Source: Pseudomonas migulae
Lineage (GTDB): Bacteria; Pseudomonadota; Gammaproteobacteria; Pseudomonadales; Pseudomonadaceae
Reading direction: 5' to 3'
Length of the DNA stretch: 64,000 bases
Assembly (NCBI RefSeq): GCF_024169315.1
Contig: NZ_JALJWR010000001.1
Location: 1,013,501-1,077,500 of the forward strand
Position numbers and translations under genes: made by a program. The notes under the pieces were generated by a model. That model was not told where the DNA came from. It searched no databases and worked only from the letters and a program-made list of their open reading frames with translations. Positions 54,180-63,059 of this stretch are shown piece by piece (positions within the stretch are counted from its first letter, which is position 1; every line of letters starts with the position of its first letter).

Positions 54180-55201
54180 TGTTCAAGCTTTCGCCGTTGG
54201 CGCGTCGCCGTTTCGAACGTTTCAAGAAAAACCGCCGTGGCTGGTGGTCGCTGTGGCTATTCATCGGCCTGTTCCTGTTGAGCCTGGGCGGCGAGCTGAT
54301 CGCCAATGACAAACCGCTGGTGGTCAGTTATCAGGGTTCGTTGTACTTCCCGGTTTTCAAGCGCTACACCGAGCAGGAGTTCGGCGGGCAACTGCCGTTC
54401 CAGGCTGACTACCGCAGCGACTATGTGCAGAAGCTGATCAAAAAGGATGGCGGCTGGCTGTTGTTTCCGCCAATCCCGTTCAGCGACGACACCCCCAACT
54501 ATGACCTGAACAAACCGGCGCCGAGTCCGCCCTCGAACGTCAATTGGCTGGGTACCGACGACCAGGCTCGTGACGTGCTGGCGCGGGTGATTTTCGGCGC
54601 GCGGGTGTCGATTCTGTTTGCGTTGATGCTGACCTTTGTCAGCGCGCTGATCGGCATCGCCGCCGGCGCGTTGCAGGGTTACTACGGCGGCTGGGTCGAC
54701 CTGATCGGCCAGCGTTTGCTGGAAGTCTGGTCGGGGTTGCCGGTGCTGTACCTGCTGATCATCCTGTCGGGGTTTGTCGAGCCGAACTTCTGGTGGCTGC
54801 TGGGGATCATGGCGTTGTTTTCCTGGCTGGCGCTGGTGGACGTGGTGCGCGCCGAGTTCCTGCGCGGACGCAACCTGGAATACGTCAAAGCCGCGCGTGC
54901 ACTGGGCCTGACCGACCGCAAGGTGATCGTGCGGCACATTCTGCCCAACGCGATGAATGCGACGCTGAGTTACCTGCCGTTCATTCTGACCGGGGCGATT
55001 TCAACGCTCACGGCCCTGGATTTCCTCGGTTTCGGCATGCCGGCCGGCAGCGCGTCACTGGGCGAACTGATCGGTCAGGGCAAACAGAATCTGCAAGCAC
55101 CGTGGCTGGGGCTGACGGCGTTTTTCACCCTGGCGCTGATTCTTTCTTTACTGGTGTTTATCGGCGAGGCGTTGCGAGATGCCTTTGATCCCCGATCCTG
55201 A
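54179..55201 (+). CDS. yejE: ABC importer inner-membrane subunit
   Basis: 340 residues. An N-terminal RRRFERFKKNRRGWWSLWLF segment leads into the first helix and a long periplasmic loop (residues about 40-130). The EAA motif is KAARALGLTDRKVIVRHILPNAM. Second permease of the Yej system. Confidence 0.94.
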   Translation: MFKLSPLARRRFERFKKNRRGWWSLWLFIGLFLLSLGGELIANDKPLVVSYQGSLYFPVFKRYTEQEFGGQLPFQADYRSDYVQKLIKKDGGWLLFPPIPFSDDTPNYDLNKPAPSPPSNVNWLGTDDQARDVLARVIFGARVSILFALMLTFVSALIGIAAGALQGYYGGWVDLIGQRLLEVWSGLPVLYLLIILSGFVEPNFWWLLGIMALFSWLALVDVVRAEFLRGRNLEYVKAARALGLTDRKVIVRHILPNAMNATLSYLPFILTGAISTLTALDFLGFGMPAGSASLGELIGQGKQNLQAPWLGLTAFFTLALILSLLVFIGEALRDAFDPRS

Positions 55202-55227
55202 TTCACGATCATGAAGCGAGCGTTTAG

Positions 55228-56799
55228 ATGAGTAACCTGATCGAAATCCGCAACCTCAGCGTGGCCTTCAGCGGCCAGACCGTGGTGCGCAATCTGAGCC
55301 TGGATATCCGCCCCGGTGAATGCCTGGCGCTGGTTGGCGAGTCGGGGTCCGGCAAATCGGTGACCGCGCACTCGATCCTGCAACTGTTGCCCGAGACCGA
55401 CACCGAATCCACCGGCAGCATCCGCTATCGCGGCAAGGAACTGCTGGGCGCCTCTTCAAAAGTGCTGCGGGAGTTGCGCGGCAATCGCATCGCGATGATC
55501 TTTCAGGAGCCGATGACCTCGCTCAACCCGCTGCACAGCATTGAAAAACAGATCGGCGAAACCTTGCTGTTGCACAAAGGCTTGACCGGCAAACCGGCGC
55601 AGGCACGGATTCTTGAATTGCTGCACCTGGTGGGTATCCAGAAACCCAAGGAACGGCTCAAGGCATATCCGCATCAACTGTCCGGCGGCCAGCGGCAACG
55701 GGTGATGATCGCCATGGCCCTGGCCTGCGAACCGGAGTTGCTGATCGCCGACGAACCTACCACCGCGCTGGACGTGACGGTGCAGCGCAAAATTCTGTTG
55801 CTGCTCAAATCCCTGCAACAGCGACTCGGCATGTCGCTGCTGTTGATCAGCCATGACCTCAACCTGGTGCGCAGCATCGCCCAGCGCGTGTGCGTGATGA
55901 AGGCTGGGGAAATCGTCGAACAGGCGCCGTGCGAGACGCTGTTCACCGAGCCGAAGCATCCGTACAGCTGCGTGTTGCTGAATGCCGAACCGGAAGGCGA
56001 AGCCCTGGCCCGGGACGAACGCGAGAAGGTCCTGGAAGTGGACAATCTTTCCGTACGTTTCCCCCTCAGTGGCGGACTGTTTCAGCGCAAAACGTATTTG
56101 CATGCAGTGGATGGCATCAGCCTGAACGTCCAGCGCGGCAAGACGCTGGGCATTGTCGGTGAATCGGGTTCCGGCAAGTCCACACTGGGCCAGGCGATCC
56201 TGCGTCTGCTCGAATCCGAAGGCAGTATTCGCTTTCAGGGTGAAGCGCTGGACGGTTTGACGCAAAAGCAGCTGCGGCCGTGGCGCAAGAAAATGCAGGT
56301 GGTGTTCCAGGACCCTTTCGGTAGCCTCAGCCCACGGATGTCCGTGGCGCAGATCATCAGCGAAGGCCTTGAGGTTCATAGCCAATTGACGGCGGACGAA
56401 TGCAAGGCCGAGGTGATTCGGGCATTGCAGGAAGTCGGCCTCGACCCGCAAACCCGTCATCGCTACCCCCATGAATTCTCCGGCGGTCAACGCCAGCGCA
56501 TCGCCATTGCCCGGGCGCTGGTGCTGAAACCGGCGCTGATCCTGCTCGACGAACCGACCTCGGCGCTGGACCGCACGGTGCAAAAACAAGTGGTCGCCCT
56601 GCTTCGCCAGCTTCAGGAAAAACACGGCCTGACGTACCTGTTCATCAGCCACGACCTGGCGGTGGTCCGCGCCCTCGCCCATGACATGATCGTGATCAAG
56701 GACGGCAAGGTGGTGGAAAGCGGTGCCAGCCATGATGTGTTCGAGTCACCGCAGCATCCGTACACCAAGGAGCTGTTGGCGGCGGCGCATCCGCGGTAG
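55228..56799 (+). CDS. yejF: ABC importer duplicated ATPase
   Basis: 523 residues with two nucleotide-binding domains. Walker [17 protein letters not shown] and [16 protein letters not shown]; signatures [15 protein letters not shown] and [15 protein letters not shown]; Walker [15 protein letters not shown] and [14 protein letters not shown]. Both sites look active. It powers YejBE. Confidence 0.95.
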   Translation: MSNLIEIRNLSVAFSGQTVVRNLSLDIRPGECLALVGESGSGKSVTAHSILQLLPETDTESTGSIRYRGKELLGASSKVLRELRGNRIAMIFQEPMTSLNPLHSIEKQIGETLLLHKGLTGKPAQARILELLHLVGIQKPKERLKAYPHQLSGGQRQRVMIAMALACEPELLIADEPTTALDVTVQRKILLLLKSLQQRLGMSLLLISHDLNLVRSIAQRVCVMKAGEIVEQAPCETLFTEPKHPYSCVLLNAEPEGEALARDEREKVLEVDNLSVRFPLSGGLFQRKTYLHAVDGISLNVQRGKTLGIVGESGSGKSTLGQAILRLLESEGSIRFQGEALDGLTQKQLRPWRKKMQVVFQDPFGSLSPRMSVAQIISEGLEVHSQLTADECKAEVIRALQEVGLDPQTRHRYPHEFSGGQRQRIAIARALVLKPALILLDEPTSALDRTVQKQVVALLRQLQEKHGLTYLFISHDLAVVRALAHDMIVIKDGKVVESGASHDVFESPQHPYTKELLAAAHPR

Positions 56800-56836
56800 G
56801 CATAATTTGTGTCCAACCTTTGGACCGCGTCGCCTC

Positions 56837-56902
56837 CTTCGCGAGCAAGCTTCGCTCCTACAGATCAGCCTGCATCTGTAGGAGCGAGGCTTGCCCGCGA
56901 AG
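56837..56902. repeat. REP pair (REPIN) upstream of the sigma-54 activator
   Basis: CTTCGCGAGCAAGCTTCGCTCCTACAG (56837-56863) faces its near-inverse CTGTAGGAGCGAGGCTTGCCCGCGAAG (56876-56902), forming a long hairpin. It fills most of the gap between yejF and the next gene. Confidence 0.85.
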
Positions 56903-56940
56903 AGGCCAGCACAGGCAATACACAATCAGGATCAGCCCAC

Positions 56941-58356
56941 ATGAACACCACCGAAAGCCTCAAGGACTACCAGCGCGTTCGCCTGTTGGCGATCCGTTCG
57001 CTGTTCGAGATCATCGAGCAGTCGAGTGAAGGCACGGTGATCGTCGATCGTGACGCCAACATCGTCTGGATGAACGAACGCTATGCCCGACGTTTCGGTC
57101 TGGCATCGGCTGAAGTGGCGATCGGCAAGGCCTGCGAAAGCGTGATCCCCGGCAGTCTGCTGCGTGAGGTGGTGCGCACCGGCCGGCCGATTCTGCTCGA
57201 CATGCAGGACACCCCGAAAGAACCGCTGGTGGTCATGCGCCTGCCGATCCATGACGATGCCGGCGTGGTGATCGGTGCGATTGGTTTTGCCCTGTTCGAC
57301 GAGTTGCGCAGCCTGTCGCCGATGCTCAAGCGCTACATGAGCATGCAGGAAGAACTGGCCTCCACGCGCTCGCTGCTGCGGGCACGACAGACCAAGTACA
57401 ACTTCGCCCATTTCATCGGCACCAGCGCGGCCAGCCTCGAAGTCAAACGCCGCGCCCGGCGCAGTGCCAGCGCCGATTCGCCGGTGTTGCTGCTCGGCGA
57501 AACCGGCACCGGCAAAGAGCTGTTGGCGCAGGCTATTCACGGGGCCTCGCCGCGTGCCCATAAAGCTTTCGTCAGCATCAACAGCGCAGCGATTCCCGAG
57601 TCGCTGCTGGAAGCCGAATTCTTCGGCACCGCCCCCGGTGCGTTCACCGGAGCGGACCGCAAGGGCCGAACCGGCAAGTTGCAGATCGCCCAGGGCGGCA
57701 CGTTGTTCCTCGATGAGATCGGCGACATGCCGCTTCCCCTGCAAAGCAAACTGCTGCGGGTGTTGCAGGAAAAAGAATTCGAACCGGTCGGTTCCAATGA
57801 GGTGATCCAGAGCGATGTGCGGGTGATCGCAGCGACCTCGACCGACCTTGAAGCGGCGATCAAACGCGGCGAGTTTCGTGCCGATCTGTATTACCGCCTC
57901 AACGTGCTGCCGATCCAGGTGCCACCGTTGCGCGATCGTCTCGATGATTTGCCGGCGCTCAGTGAGGCGATTCTCGAGGAGCTGCGCAGCCAGCATGAAC
58001 TGAACCGTGAAGCGCTGGCGCTATTGGGACAACACGCCTGGCCGGGAAATATTCGCGAACTGCGCAACGTGCTGGAACGGGCGGCGTTACTCAGTGACGA
58101 CCTGATGCTGAATGCGCAGGATATCCGCGCGGCGATCGGCACGTTTACGCCGGTAGAGCGCGCGGCGCCGTTGATGATTGAACCGGTTGTGCATGAGACC
58201 TTCAGCGAGGCTCGGGAGCGGTTTGACCGGCAATTGATTGAATCCGCCCTGGCGCAATGCGGGGGGAAAGTGATTGAAGCGGCGGCCAGGTTGGGGCTTG
58301 GGCGGTCGACGTTGTACAAGAAGATGGTGGCGTTGGGGATTGTAGAGTCTCAATAA
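56941..58356 (+). CDS. sigma-54-dependent activator of the ketone-body operon
   Basis: 471 residues from the ATG at 56941 (AGGAT upstream). A PAS domain (about residues 20-120; IVDRDANIVWMNERYARRFG) is followed by the AAA+ domain with Walker A GETGTGKELLAQAIH, the sigma-54 contact loop GAFTGA and Walker B GGTLFLDEIGDMP. A Fis-type helix-turn-helix ends it (KVIEAAARLGLGRSTLYKKM). No receiver domain is present, so the PAS domain probably senses a ligand. A sigma-54 promoter stands before the permease gene downstream. Confidence 0.93.
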   Translation: MNTTESLKDYQRVRLLAIRSLFEIIEQSSEGTVIVDRDANIVWMNERYARRFGLASAEVAIGKACESVIPGSLLREVVRTGRPILLDMQDTPKEPLVVMRLPIHDDAGVVIGAIGFALFDELRSLSPMLKRYMSMQEELASTRSLLRARQTKYNFAHFIGTSAASLEVKRRARRSASADSPVLLLGETGTGKELLAQAIHGASPRAHKAFVSINSAAIPESLLEAEFFGTAPGAFTGADRKGRTGKLQIAQGGTLFLDEIGDMPLPLQSKLLRVLQEKEFEPVGSNEVIQSDVRVIAATSTDLEAAIKRGEFRADLYYRLNVLPIQVPPLRDRLDDLPALSEAILEELRSQHELNREALALLGQHAWPGNIRELRNVLERAALLSDDLMLNAQDIRAAIGTFTPVERAAPLMIEPVVHETFSEARERFDRQLIESALAQCGGKVIEAAARLGLGRSTLYKKMVALGIVESQ

Positions 58357-58516
58357 AGAGACGCTAATCTCTATTGGTAGATATGGCCTCTTCGCGGGCA
58401 AGCCTCGCTCCTACAGTCGAGGTCATCCACAAAAATCACCCTATATGATGATTCCGTAGGAGCGAGGCTTGCCCGCGAAAGCGTCCGCAAACTCATCAAC
58501 AATCTCTAAACAGAGA
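58347..58516. promoter_or_regulatory. two related inverted repeats, candidate activator sites
   Basis: GTCTC-AATAAA-GAGAC (58347-58362) spans the activator's stop codon, and TCTCT-AAAC-AGAGA (58503-58516) lies further down; both share TCTC-A-rich-AGAGACG. They are about 220 and 65 bases upstream of the sigma-54 promoter, the distance range for enhancer-type sites. Confidence 0.5.
58391..58481. repeat. REP pair (REPIN) between activator and permease
   Basis: TTCGCGGGCAAGCCTCGCTCCTACAG (58391-58416) and its inverse CGTAGGAGCGAGGCTTGCCCGCGAAAG (58455-58481), 38 bases apart, lying between the two candidate activator sites. Confidence 0.85.
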
Positions 58517-58579
58517 CGACAATCAAAAATCTCGATATTAAAATAATAAATATACTTATATTTCAACATGTTGCGTGAC

Positions 58580-58595
58580 TGGCACGAAACTCGCT
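58580..58595 (+). promoter_or_regulatory. sigma-54 promoter of the ketone-body operon
   Basis: TGGCAC-GAAAC-TCGCT: the -24 element is perfect and GG-N10-GC spacing holds. It precedes the permease ATG by about 55 bases and follows a very AT-rich stretch (58525-58570) that could ease bending. Confidence 0.8.
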
Positions 58596-58651
58596 ATAGC
58601 CCCTCCCCACACAGCTTCACCACACAAAAATAACAATCCAGGAGACACACC

Positions 58652-60043
58652 ATGAGTGTGATCATTGCCTTGGCAGCCCTCGCGCTGCTGATGCTCGCGG
58701 CCTACCGTGGCTACAGCGTTATCCTCTTCGCCCCGATTGCCGCCCTCGGCGCCGTTCTGCTCACCGACCCCTCCGCTGTCGCCCCCGCCTTCACCGGGGT
58801 GTTCATGGAAAAGATGGTCGGCTTCATCAAACTGTATTTCCCGGTGTTCCTGCTCGGTGCGGTGTTCGGCAAGCTGATCGAGTTGTCGGGTTTCTCGCGC
58901 TCCATTGTCGCGGCGGCGATTCGCCTGCTCGGCACCCGCCAGGCGATGCTGGTGATCGTGCTGGTCTGCGCCCTGCTGACTTACGGCGGCGTGTCGCTGT
59001 TCGTGGTGGTGTTTGCGGTCTACCCGTTCGCTGCCGAAATGTTCCGCCAGAGCAATATCCCTAAACGCCTGATCCCGGCGACCATCGCCCTCGGTGCGTT
59101 CTCGTTCACCATGGACGCCCTGCCCGGCACCCCGCAGATCCAGAACATCATCCCCAGCACCTTCTTCAACACCACCGCCTGGGCGGCGCCGTGGCTGGGT
59201 TTGATCGGCTCGATCTTCGTGGTCTGTGCCGGCATGCTGTTTCTGCAGCGCCAGCGCAACAAGGCTCAGGCTGCCGGTGAAGGCTATGGCACCGAACTGC
59301 GCAACGAGCCGGAAACCGCTCCCGATATCAAGCTGCCCAATCCGTGGATCGCACTGTCGCCACTGCTGGCGGTGGGCATCATGAACCTGCTGTTTACCCA
59401 GTGGATTCCCCAGTGGTACGGCAAGACCCACAGCCTCGCGCTGCCGGGCATGGCTGCACCGGTGACCACTGAAATCGCCAAGCTCACGGCGATCTGGGCG
59501 GTTCAGGCGGCGTTGCTGGTCGGCATCATCATGGTGCTGGTGTTCGGCTTCCAGGCCATTCGCGGCAAGTTGGCCGAAGGCAGTCGAAGTGCGGTCGGGG
59601 GATCGTTGCTGGCGGCGATGAACACCGCCTCGGAATACGGCTTTGGTGCAGTAATCGCTTCCTTGCCGGGCTTCCTGGTCCTGGCCGACTGGCTCAAGAG
59701 CATTCCCAATCCGCTGGTCAACGAAGCGGTTACCGTCACCCTGCTGGCCGGCATCACCGGTTCGGCGTCGGGCGGCATGAGCATTGCGCTGGCAGCCATG
59801 GCCAATGACTTCATCGCCGCAGCCCATGCCGCCAATATTCCCCTGGAAGTGATGCACCGGGTCGCCGCGATGGCGAGCGGCGGCATGGACACCCTGCCGC
59901 ACAACGGCGCGGTCATCACCCTGCTGGCCGTCACCGGCCTGACCCACCGCGAAGCCTACAAAGACATTTTCTGTATTACGCTGATCAAGACCCTGGCGGT
60001 CTTTGTGGTGATCGGTACTTTCTACGCCACTGGCATTGTGTGA
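58652..60043 (+). CDS. GntP-family permease, probably for 3-hydroxybutyrate
   Basis: 463 residues with about twelve membrane segments. GntP-family segments are PAFTGVFMEKMVGFIKLYFPVFLLGAVFGKLIE, TYGGVSLFVVVFAVYPFAAEMFR and GITGSASGGMSIALAAM. The family carries gluconate and other hydroxy acids by proton symport. The dehydrogenase and CoA-ligase genes downstream point to 3-hydroxybutyrate or acetoacetate as substrate. It is the first gene behind the sigma-54 promoter. Confidence 0.85.
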   Translation: MSVIIALAALALLMLAAYRGYSVILFAPIAALGAVLLTDPSAVAPAFTGVFMEKMVGFIKLYFPVFLLGAVFGKLIELSGFSRSIVAAAIRLLGTRQAMLVIVLVCALLTYGGVSLFVVVFAVYPFAAEMFRQSNIPKRLIPATIALGAFSFTMDALPGTPQIQNIIPSTFFNTTAWAAPWLGLIGSIFVVCAGMLFLQRQRNKAQAAGEGYGTELRNEPETAPDIKLPNPWIALSPLLAVGIMNLLFTQWIPQWYGKTHSLALPGMAAPVTTEIAKLTAIWAVQAALLVGIIMVLVFGFQAIRGKLAEGSRSAVGGSLLAAMNTASEYGFGAVIASLPGFLVLADWLKSIPNPLVNEAVTVTLLAGITGSASGGMSIALAAMANDFIAAAHAANIPLEVMHRVAAMASGGMDTLPHNGAVITLLAVTGLTHREAYKDIFCITLIKTLAVFVVIGTFYATGIV

Positions 60044-60050
60044 GGTATTC

Positions 60051-60824
60051 ATGACGACTCTTTCGGGCAAGACCGCACTGGTCACCGGTTCCACCAGCGG
60101 CATCGGCCTGGGCATCGCGCTCAGCCTGGCCAAGGCCGGCGCCAACCTGATCCTCAACGGTTTCGGCGATGCCTCCAAGGTGATTGCCGAAGTTGAACAG
60201 TTCGGCGGCAAGGTCGGCCATCACCCCGCCGATGTCAGCGACCCGGCGCAGATCGCCGACATGATCGAATACGCCGAACGCGAGTTCGGCGGCGTGGACA
60301 TTCTGGTCAACAACGCCGGCATCCAGCATGTGGCTCCGGTGGAAGACTTTCCCGTGGAGCGTTGGGACTCGATCATCGCGATCAACCTGTCGTCGGTGTT
60401 CCATAGCACCCGCTTGAGCCTGCCGGGCATGCGCCAGAAAGGCTGGGGACGGATCATCAACATCGCCTCGGTGCACGGTCAGGTCGGGTCGGTGGGCAAA
60501 GCCGCTTACGTCGCGGCCAAGCACGGGGTGATCGGCTTGACCAAGGTGGTCGGCCTGGAAACCGCCACGACCAATGTCACCTGCAATGCGATTTGCCCGG
60601 GCTGGGTGTTGACGCCGCTGGTGCAGAAGCAGATCGATGACCGCATCGCGACCGGGACTGATCCGCAGCAGGCGCAGCATGATTTGCTGGCCGAGAAGCA
60701 GCCGTCGCTGGAGTTCGTCACACCGCCGCAACTGGGTGAGCTGGTGCTGTTCCTGTGCAGCGAGGCCGGCAGCCAGGTGCGGGGCGCGGCGTGGAATATT
60801 GATGGTGGGTGGTTGGCGCAGTGA
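60051..60824 (+). CDS. 3-hydroxybutyrate dehydrogenase
   Basis: 257 residues from the ATG at 60051, seven bases after the permease stop. Classical SDR: LVTGSTSGIGLGIALSLA, NNAGIQHVAPVEDF, catalytic Ser in IINIASVHGQVG and YVAAKHG as the Tyr/Lys pair. The AGIQHV and GWVLTPLVQKQI stretches are typical of 3-hydroxybutyrate dehydrogenases. It oxidises 3-hydroxybutyrate to acetoacetate with NAD+. Confidence 0.93.
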   Translation: MTTLSGKTALVTGSTSGIGLGIALSLAKAGANLILNGFGDASKVIAEVEQFGGKVGHHPADVSDPAQIADMIEYAEREFGGVDILVNNAGIQHVAPVEDFPVERWDSIIAINLSSVFHSTRLSLPGMRQKGWGRIINIASVHGQVGSVGKAAYVAAKHGVIGLTKVVGLETATTNVTCNAICPGWVLTPLVQKQIDDRIATGTDPQQAQHDLLAEKQPSLEFVTPPQLGELVLFLCSEAGSQVRGAAWNIDGGWLAQ

Positions 60825-60850
60825 TCAACTGTTAGACCGCGTTATCGTTC

Positions 60851-60940
60851 ATCGCGGGCAAGCCACGCTCCCACAGGTTTGTGGCGGGTGTCGAATTTGG
60901 GTTCGACACAAATCCTGTGGGAGCGTGACTTGCCCGCGAT
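60851..60940. repeat. REP pair (REPIN) between dehydrogenase and CoA-ligase genes
   Basis: ATCGCGGGCAAGCCACGCTCCCACAGG (60851-60877) and CCTGTGGGAGCGTGACTTGCCCGCGAT (60914-60940), with a further TCGAA / TTCGA inner stem. It lies inside the operon and could set the ratio of the two messages. Confidence 0.85.
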
Positions 60941-60977
60941 CGAGTGCGTAGCACTCGCCAACAAGAAGAGGCAAACC

Positions 60978-62933
60978 ATGTCCGACATCCTCTGGCAACC
61001 CGGCGCCGAGCGCATTGGCAAAACCCGCATGGAGGCCTTTCGGCGCTTCATCAATCAGCGTCACCACCTCGACGTCGCTGACTACGCCGATCTGCATCAA
61101 TGGTCCATCGATCAGCGCATCGATTTCTGGCAAGCCATCGTCGATTTCTTTGATATCCGCTTCCACGACCAACCCGACGCCGTGCTGATCGAAGGCGATC
61201 ACATGCCCAGCGCCCAATGGTTTCCCGGCGCCACCCTGAACTTCGCCGAACACTTGCTGCGTCGCCGCGACGATGCCGTGGCCGTGATCGCCATCGGCGA
61301 AAACGGACAGCGCGAACAGCTGACCTGGGCCGAACTGGCCGAGCATGTCGCCGGTTTTCAAAACAGTTTGATCGCCGCCGGTGTCGGCCTCGGCGACCGC
61401 GTCGCCGCGTGCATGCCCAATACCTGGCAAACCCTGGTGGCCATGCTCGCGACCACCAGCCTCGGGGCAATCTGGTCCTGTTCGTCGCCGGACTTCGGCA
61501 CCCAGGGCGTGATCGACCGCTTCGGCCAGATCGAACCGAAAGTGCTGATCACCTGCGCCGGCTACCGTTATGCCGGCAAAGACATCGACCAGCGCGCCAA
61601 GGTCAACGAAATCCTCGAACGCCTGCCGTCGTTGCAACAGTTGATCGTTGTGCCGTACGCACGTCCACAGGCGCATATCGCAGACTTCCGCACCCGTGCC
61701 GACGTGGCGCTCTGGGATGAATTCTACGAAGCCGGTGGCGAGCCGGATTTTGTCGCCGTGCCCTTCGCGCACCCGCTGTACATCCTCTATTCCAGCGGCA
61801 CCACCGGCGTGCCCAAATGCATCATTCACAGTACCGGCGGCGTGCTGCTGCAACACGTCAAGGAACACGGCCTGCATTGTGATCTCGGTCCCGGCGACCG
61901 TTTGTTCTATTACACGACGTGCGGCTGGATGATGTGGAACTGGCTGGTCTCGGCCCTGGCCGTGGACAGTGCCGTGGTCCTGTACGACGGCTCGCCGTTT
62001 CATCCCGGCCCCGAACGCTTGATCGACCTGATCGACGACGAACGCATCAGCGTGTTCGGCACCAGCCCCAAATACCTCGCGACACTGGAAAGCACGGGCG
62101 TGACGCCTCGGAAAAGTCATGATCTTGGCAGCCTGAAAACCCTGCTGTGCACCGGTTCTGCGCTGTCGCCGCAAAGTTACGACTACGTTTACCGCGACTT
62201 CAAGGCTGACCTGTGCCTGGCGTCGATGTCCGGCGGCACCGACATCGTTTCCTGCTTCGTCAACGGCAATCCGTGGCTGCCGGTGCGTCGCGGCGAGATC
62301 CAGGGCAAGAGCCTGGGCATGGCCGTCGAAGTCTGGAACGACGCCGGCACGACGGTGGTTGGCAAAAAAGGCGAGCTGGTCTGCACCCGGCACTTCCCGG
62401 CAATGCCCATCGGCCTGTGGAACGACCCGACCGGCGAAAAGCTGCGCGCGTCCTACTTCAGCCAGTTCCCCGGCGTCTGGGCCCAGGGCGATTACGCCGA
62501 ACAGCTGGCTCACGGCGCAATGATGATTCACGGCCGCTCGGACGCCGTGCTCAACCCCGGCGGCGTGCGCATCGGCACCGCGGAAATCTACCGTCAGGTG
62601 GAAAAAGTCCCGCAGGTGATCGACAGCGTGGCCATCGGTCAGCAATGGCAGGATGACGTGCGGGTGGTGTTGTTCGTGCGCTTGCGCGATGGCGTCGAAC
62701 TCGACGAGGCGCTGCAACAGCAGATTCGCCAGGTCATTCGCGCCAACACCACGCCACGGCATGTGCCGGCGAAAATCGTCGCGGTGACGGACATTCCACG
62801 GACCATCAGCGGCAAAGTGGTCGAGCTGGCGGTGCGGAATGTGGTGCATGGCGAGGTGGTGAAAAACACCGATGCGCTGGCCAATCCGGAGGCGCTGGAA
62901 CAGTTCCGCAATCGCCCCGAGCTCAACGATTGA
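60978..62933 (+). CDS. acetoacetyl-CoA synthetase
   Basis: 651 residues from the ATG at 60978 (AAGAGG upstream). ANL-superfamily adenylate-forming enzyme: the P-loop-like motif YSSGTTGVPKCIIHSTGGVLLQH, WMMWNWLVSALA, and RSDAVLNPGGVRIGTAEIYRQV. Lys of the C-terminal GKVVE is the adenylation residue. The N-terminal segment (WQPGAERIGKTRMEAFRRFI) is that of acetoacetate-CoA ligases. It activates acetoacetate from the dehydrogenase step, feeding thiolase and acetyl-CoA. Confidence 0.94.
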   Translation: MSDILWQPGAERIGKTRMEAFRRFINQRHHLDVADYADLHQWSIDQRIDFWQAIVDFFDIRFHDQPDAVLIEGDHMPSAQWFPGATLNFAEHLLRRRDDAVAVIAIGENGQREQLTWAELAEHVAGFQNSLIAAGVGLGDRVAACMPNTWQTLVAMLATTSLGAIWSCSSPDFGTQGVIDRFGQIEPKVLITCAGYRYAGKDIDQRAKVNEILERLPSLQQLIVVPYARPQAHIADFRTRADVALWDEFYEAGGEPDFVAVPFAHPLYILYSSGTTGVPKCIIHSTGGVLLQHVKEHGLHCDLGPGDRLFYYTTCGWMMWNWLVSALAVDSAVVLYDGSPFHPGPERLIDLIDDERISVFGTSPKYLATLESTGVTPRKSHDLGSLKTLLCTGSALSPQSYDYVYRDFKADLCLASMSGGTDIVSCFVNGNPWLPVRRGEIQGKSLGMAVEVWNDAGTTVVGKKGELVCTRHFPAMPIGLWNDPTGEKLRASYFSQFPGVWAQGDYAEQLAHGAMMIHGRSDAVLNPGGVRIGTAEIYRQVEKVPQVIDSVAIGQQWQDDVRVVLFVRLRDGVELDEALQQQIRQVIRANTTPRHVPAKIVAVTDIPRTISGKVVELAVRNVVHGEVVKNTDALANPEALEQFRNRPELND

Positions 62934-62948
62934 TCACGCAGATTGCAC

Positions 62949-63050
62949 TGTAGGAGCGAGCTTGCTCGCGAAAGACGTTAACGATAACGCGTACTTGCTG
63001 ATCTAACGCGTTGCGCTCAAGGTCTTCGCGAGCAAGCCCGCTCCCACAGG
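62949..63050. repeat. REP pair (REPIN) between CoA-ligase and pilU-like genes
   Basis: TGTAGGAGCGAGCTTGCTCGCGAAAG (62949-62974) and TCTTCGCGAGCAAGCCCGCTCCCACAGG (63023-63050) face each other across 48 bases, between convergent genes. Confidence 0.85.
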
Positions 63051-63059
63051 GGATTTGGG

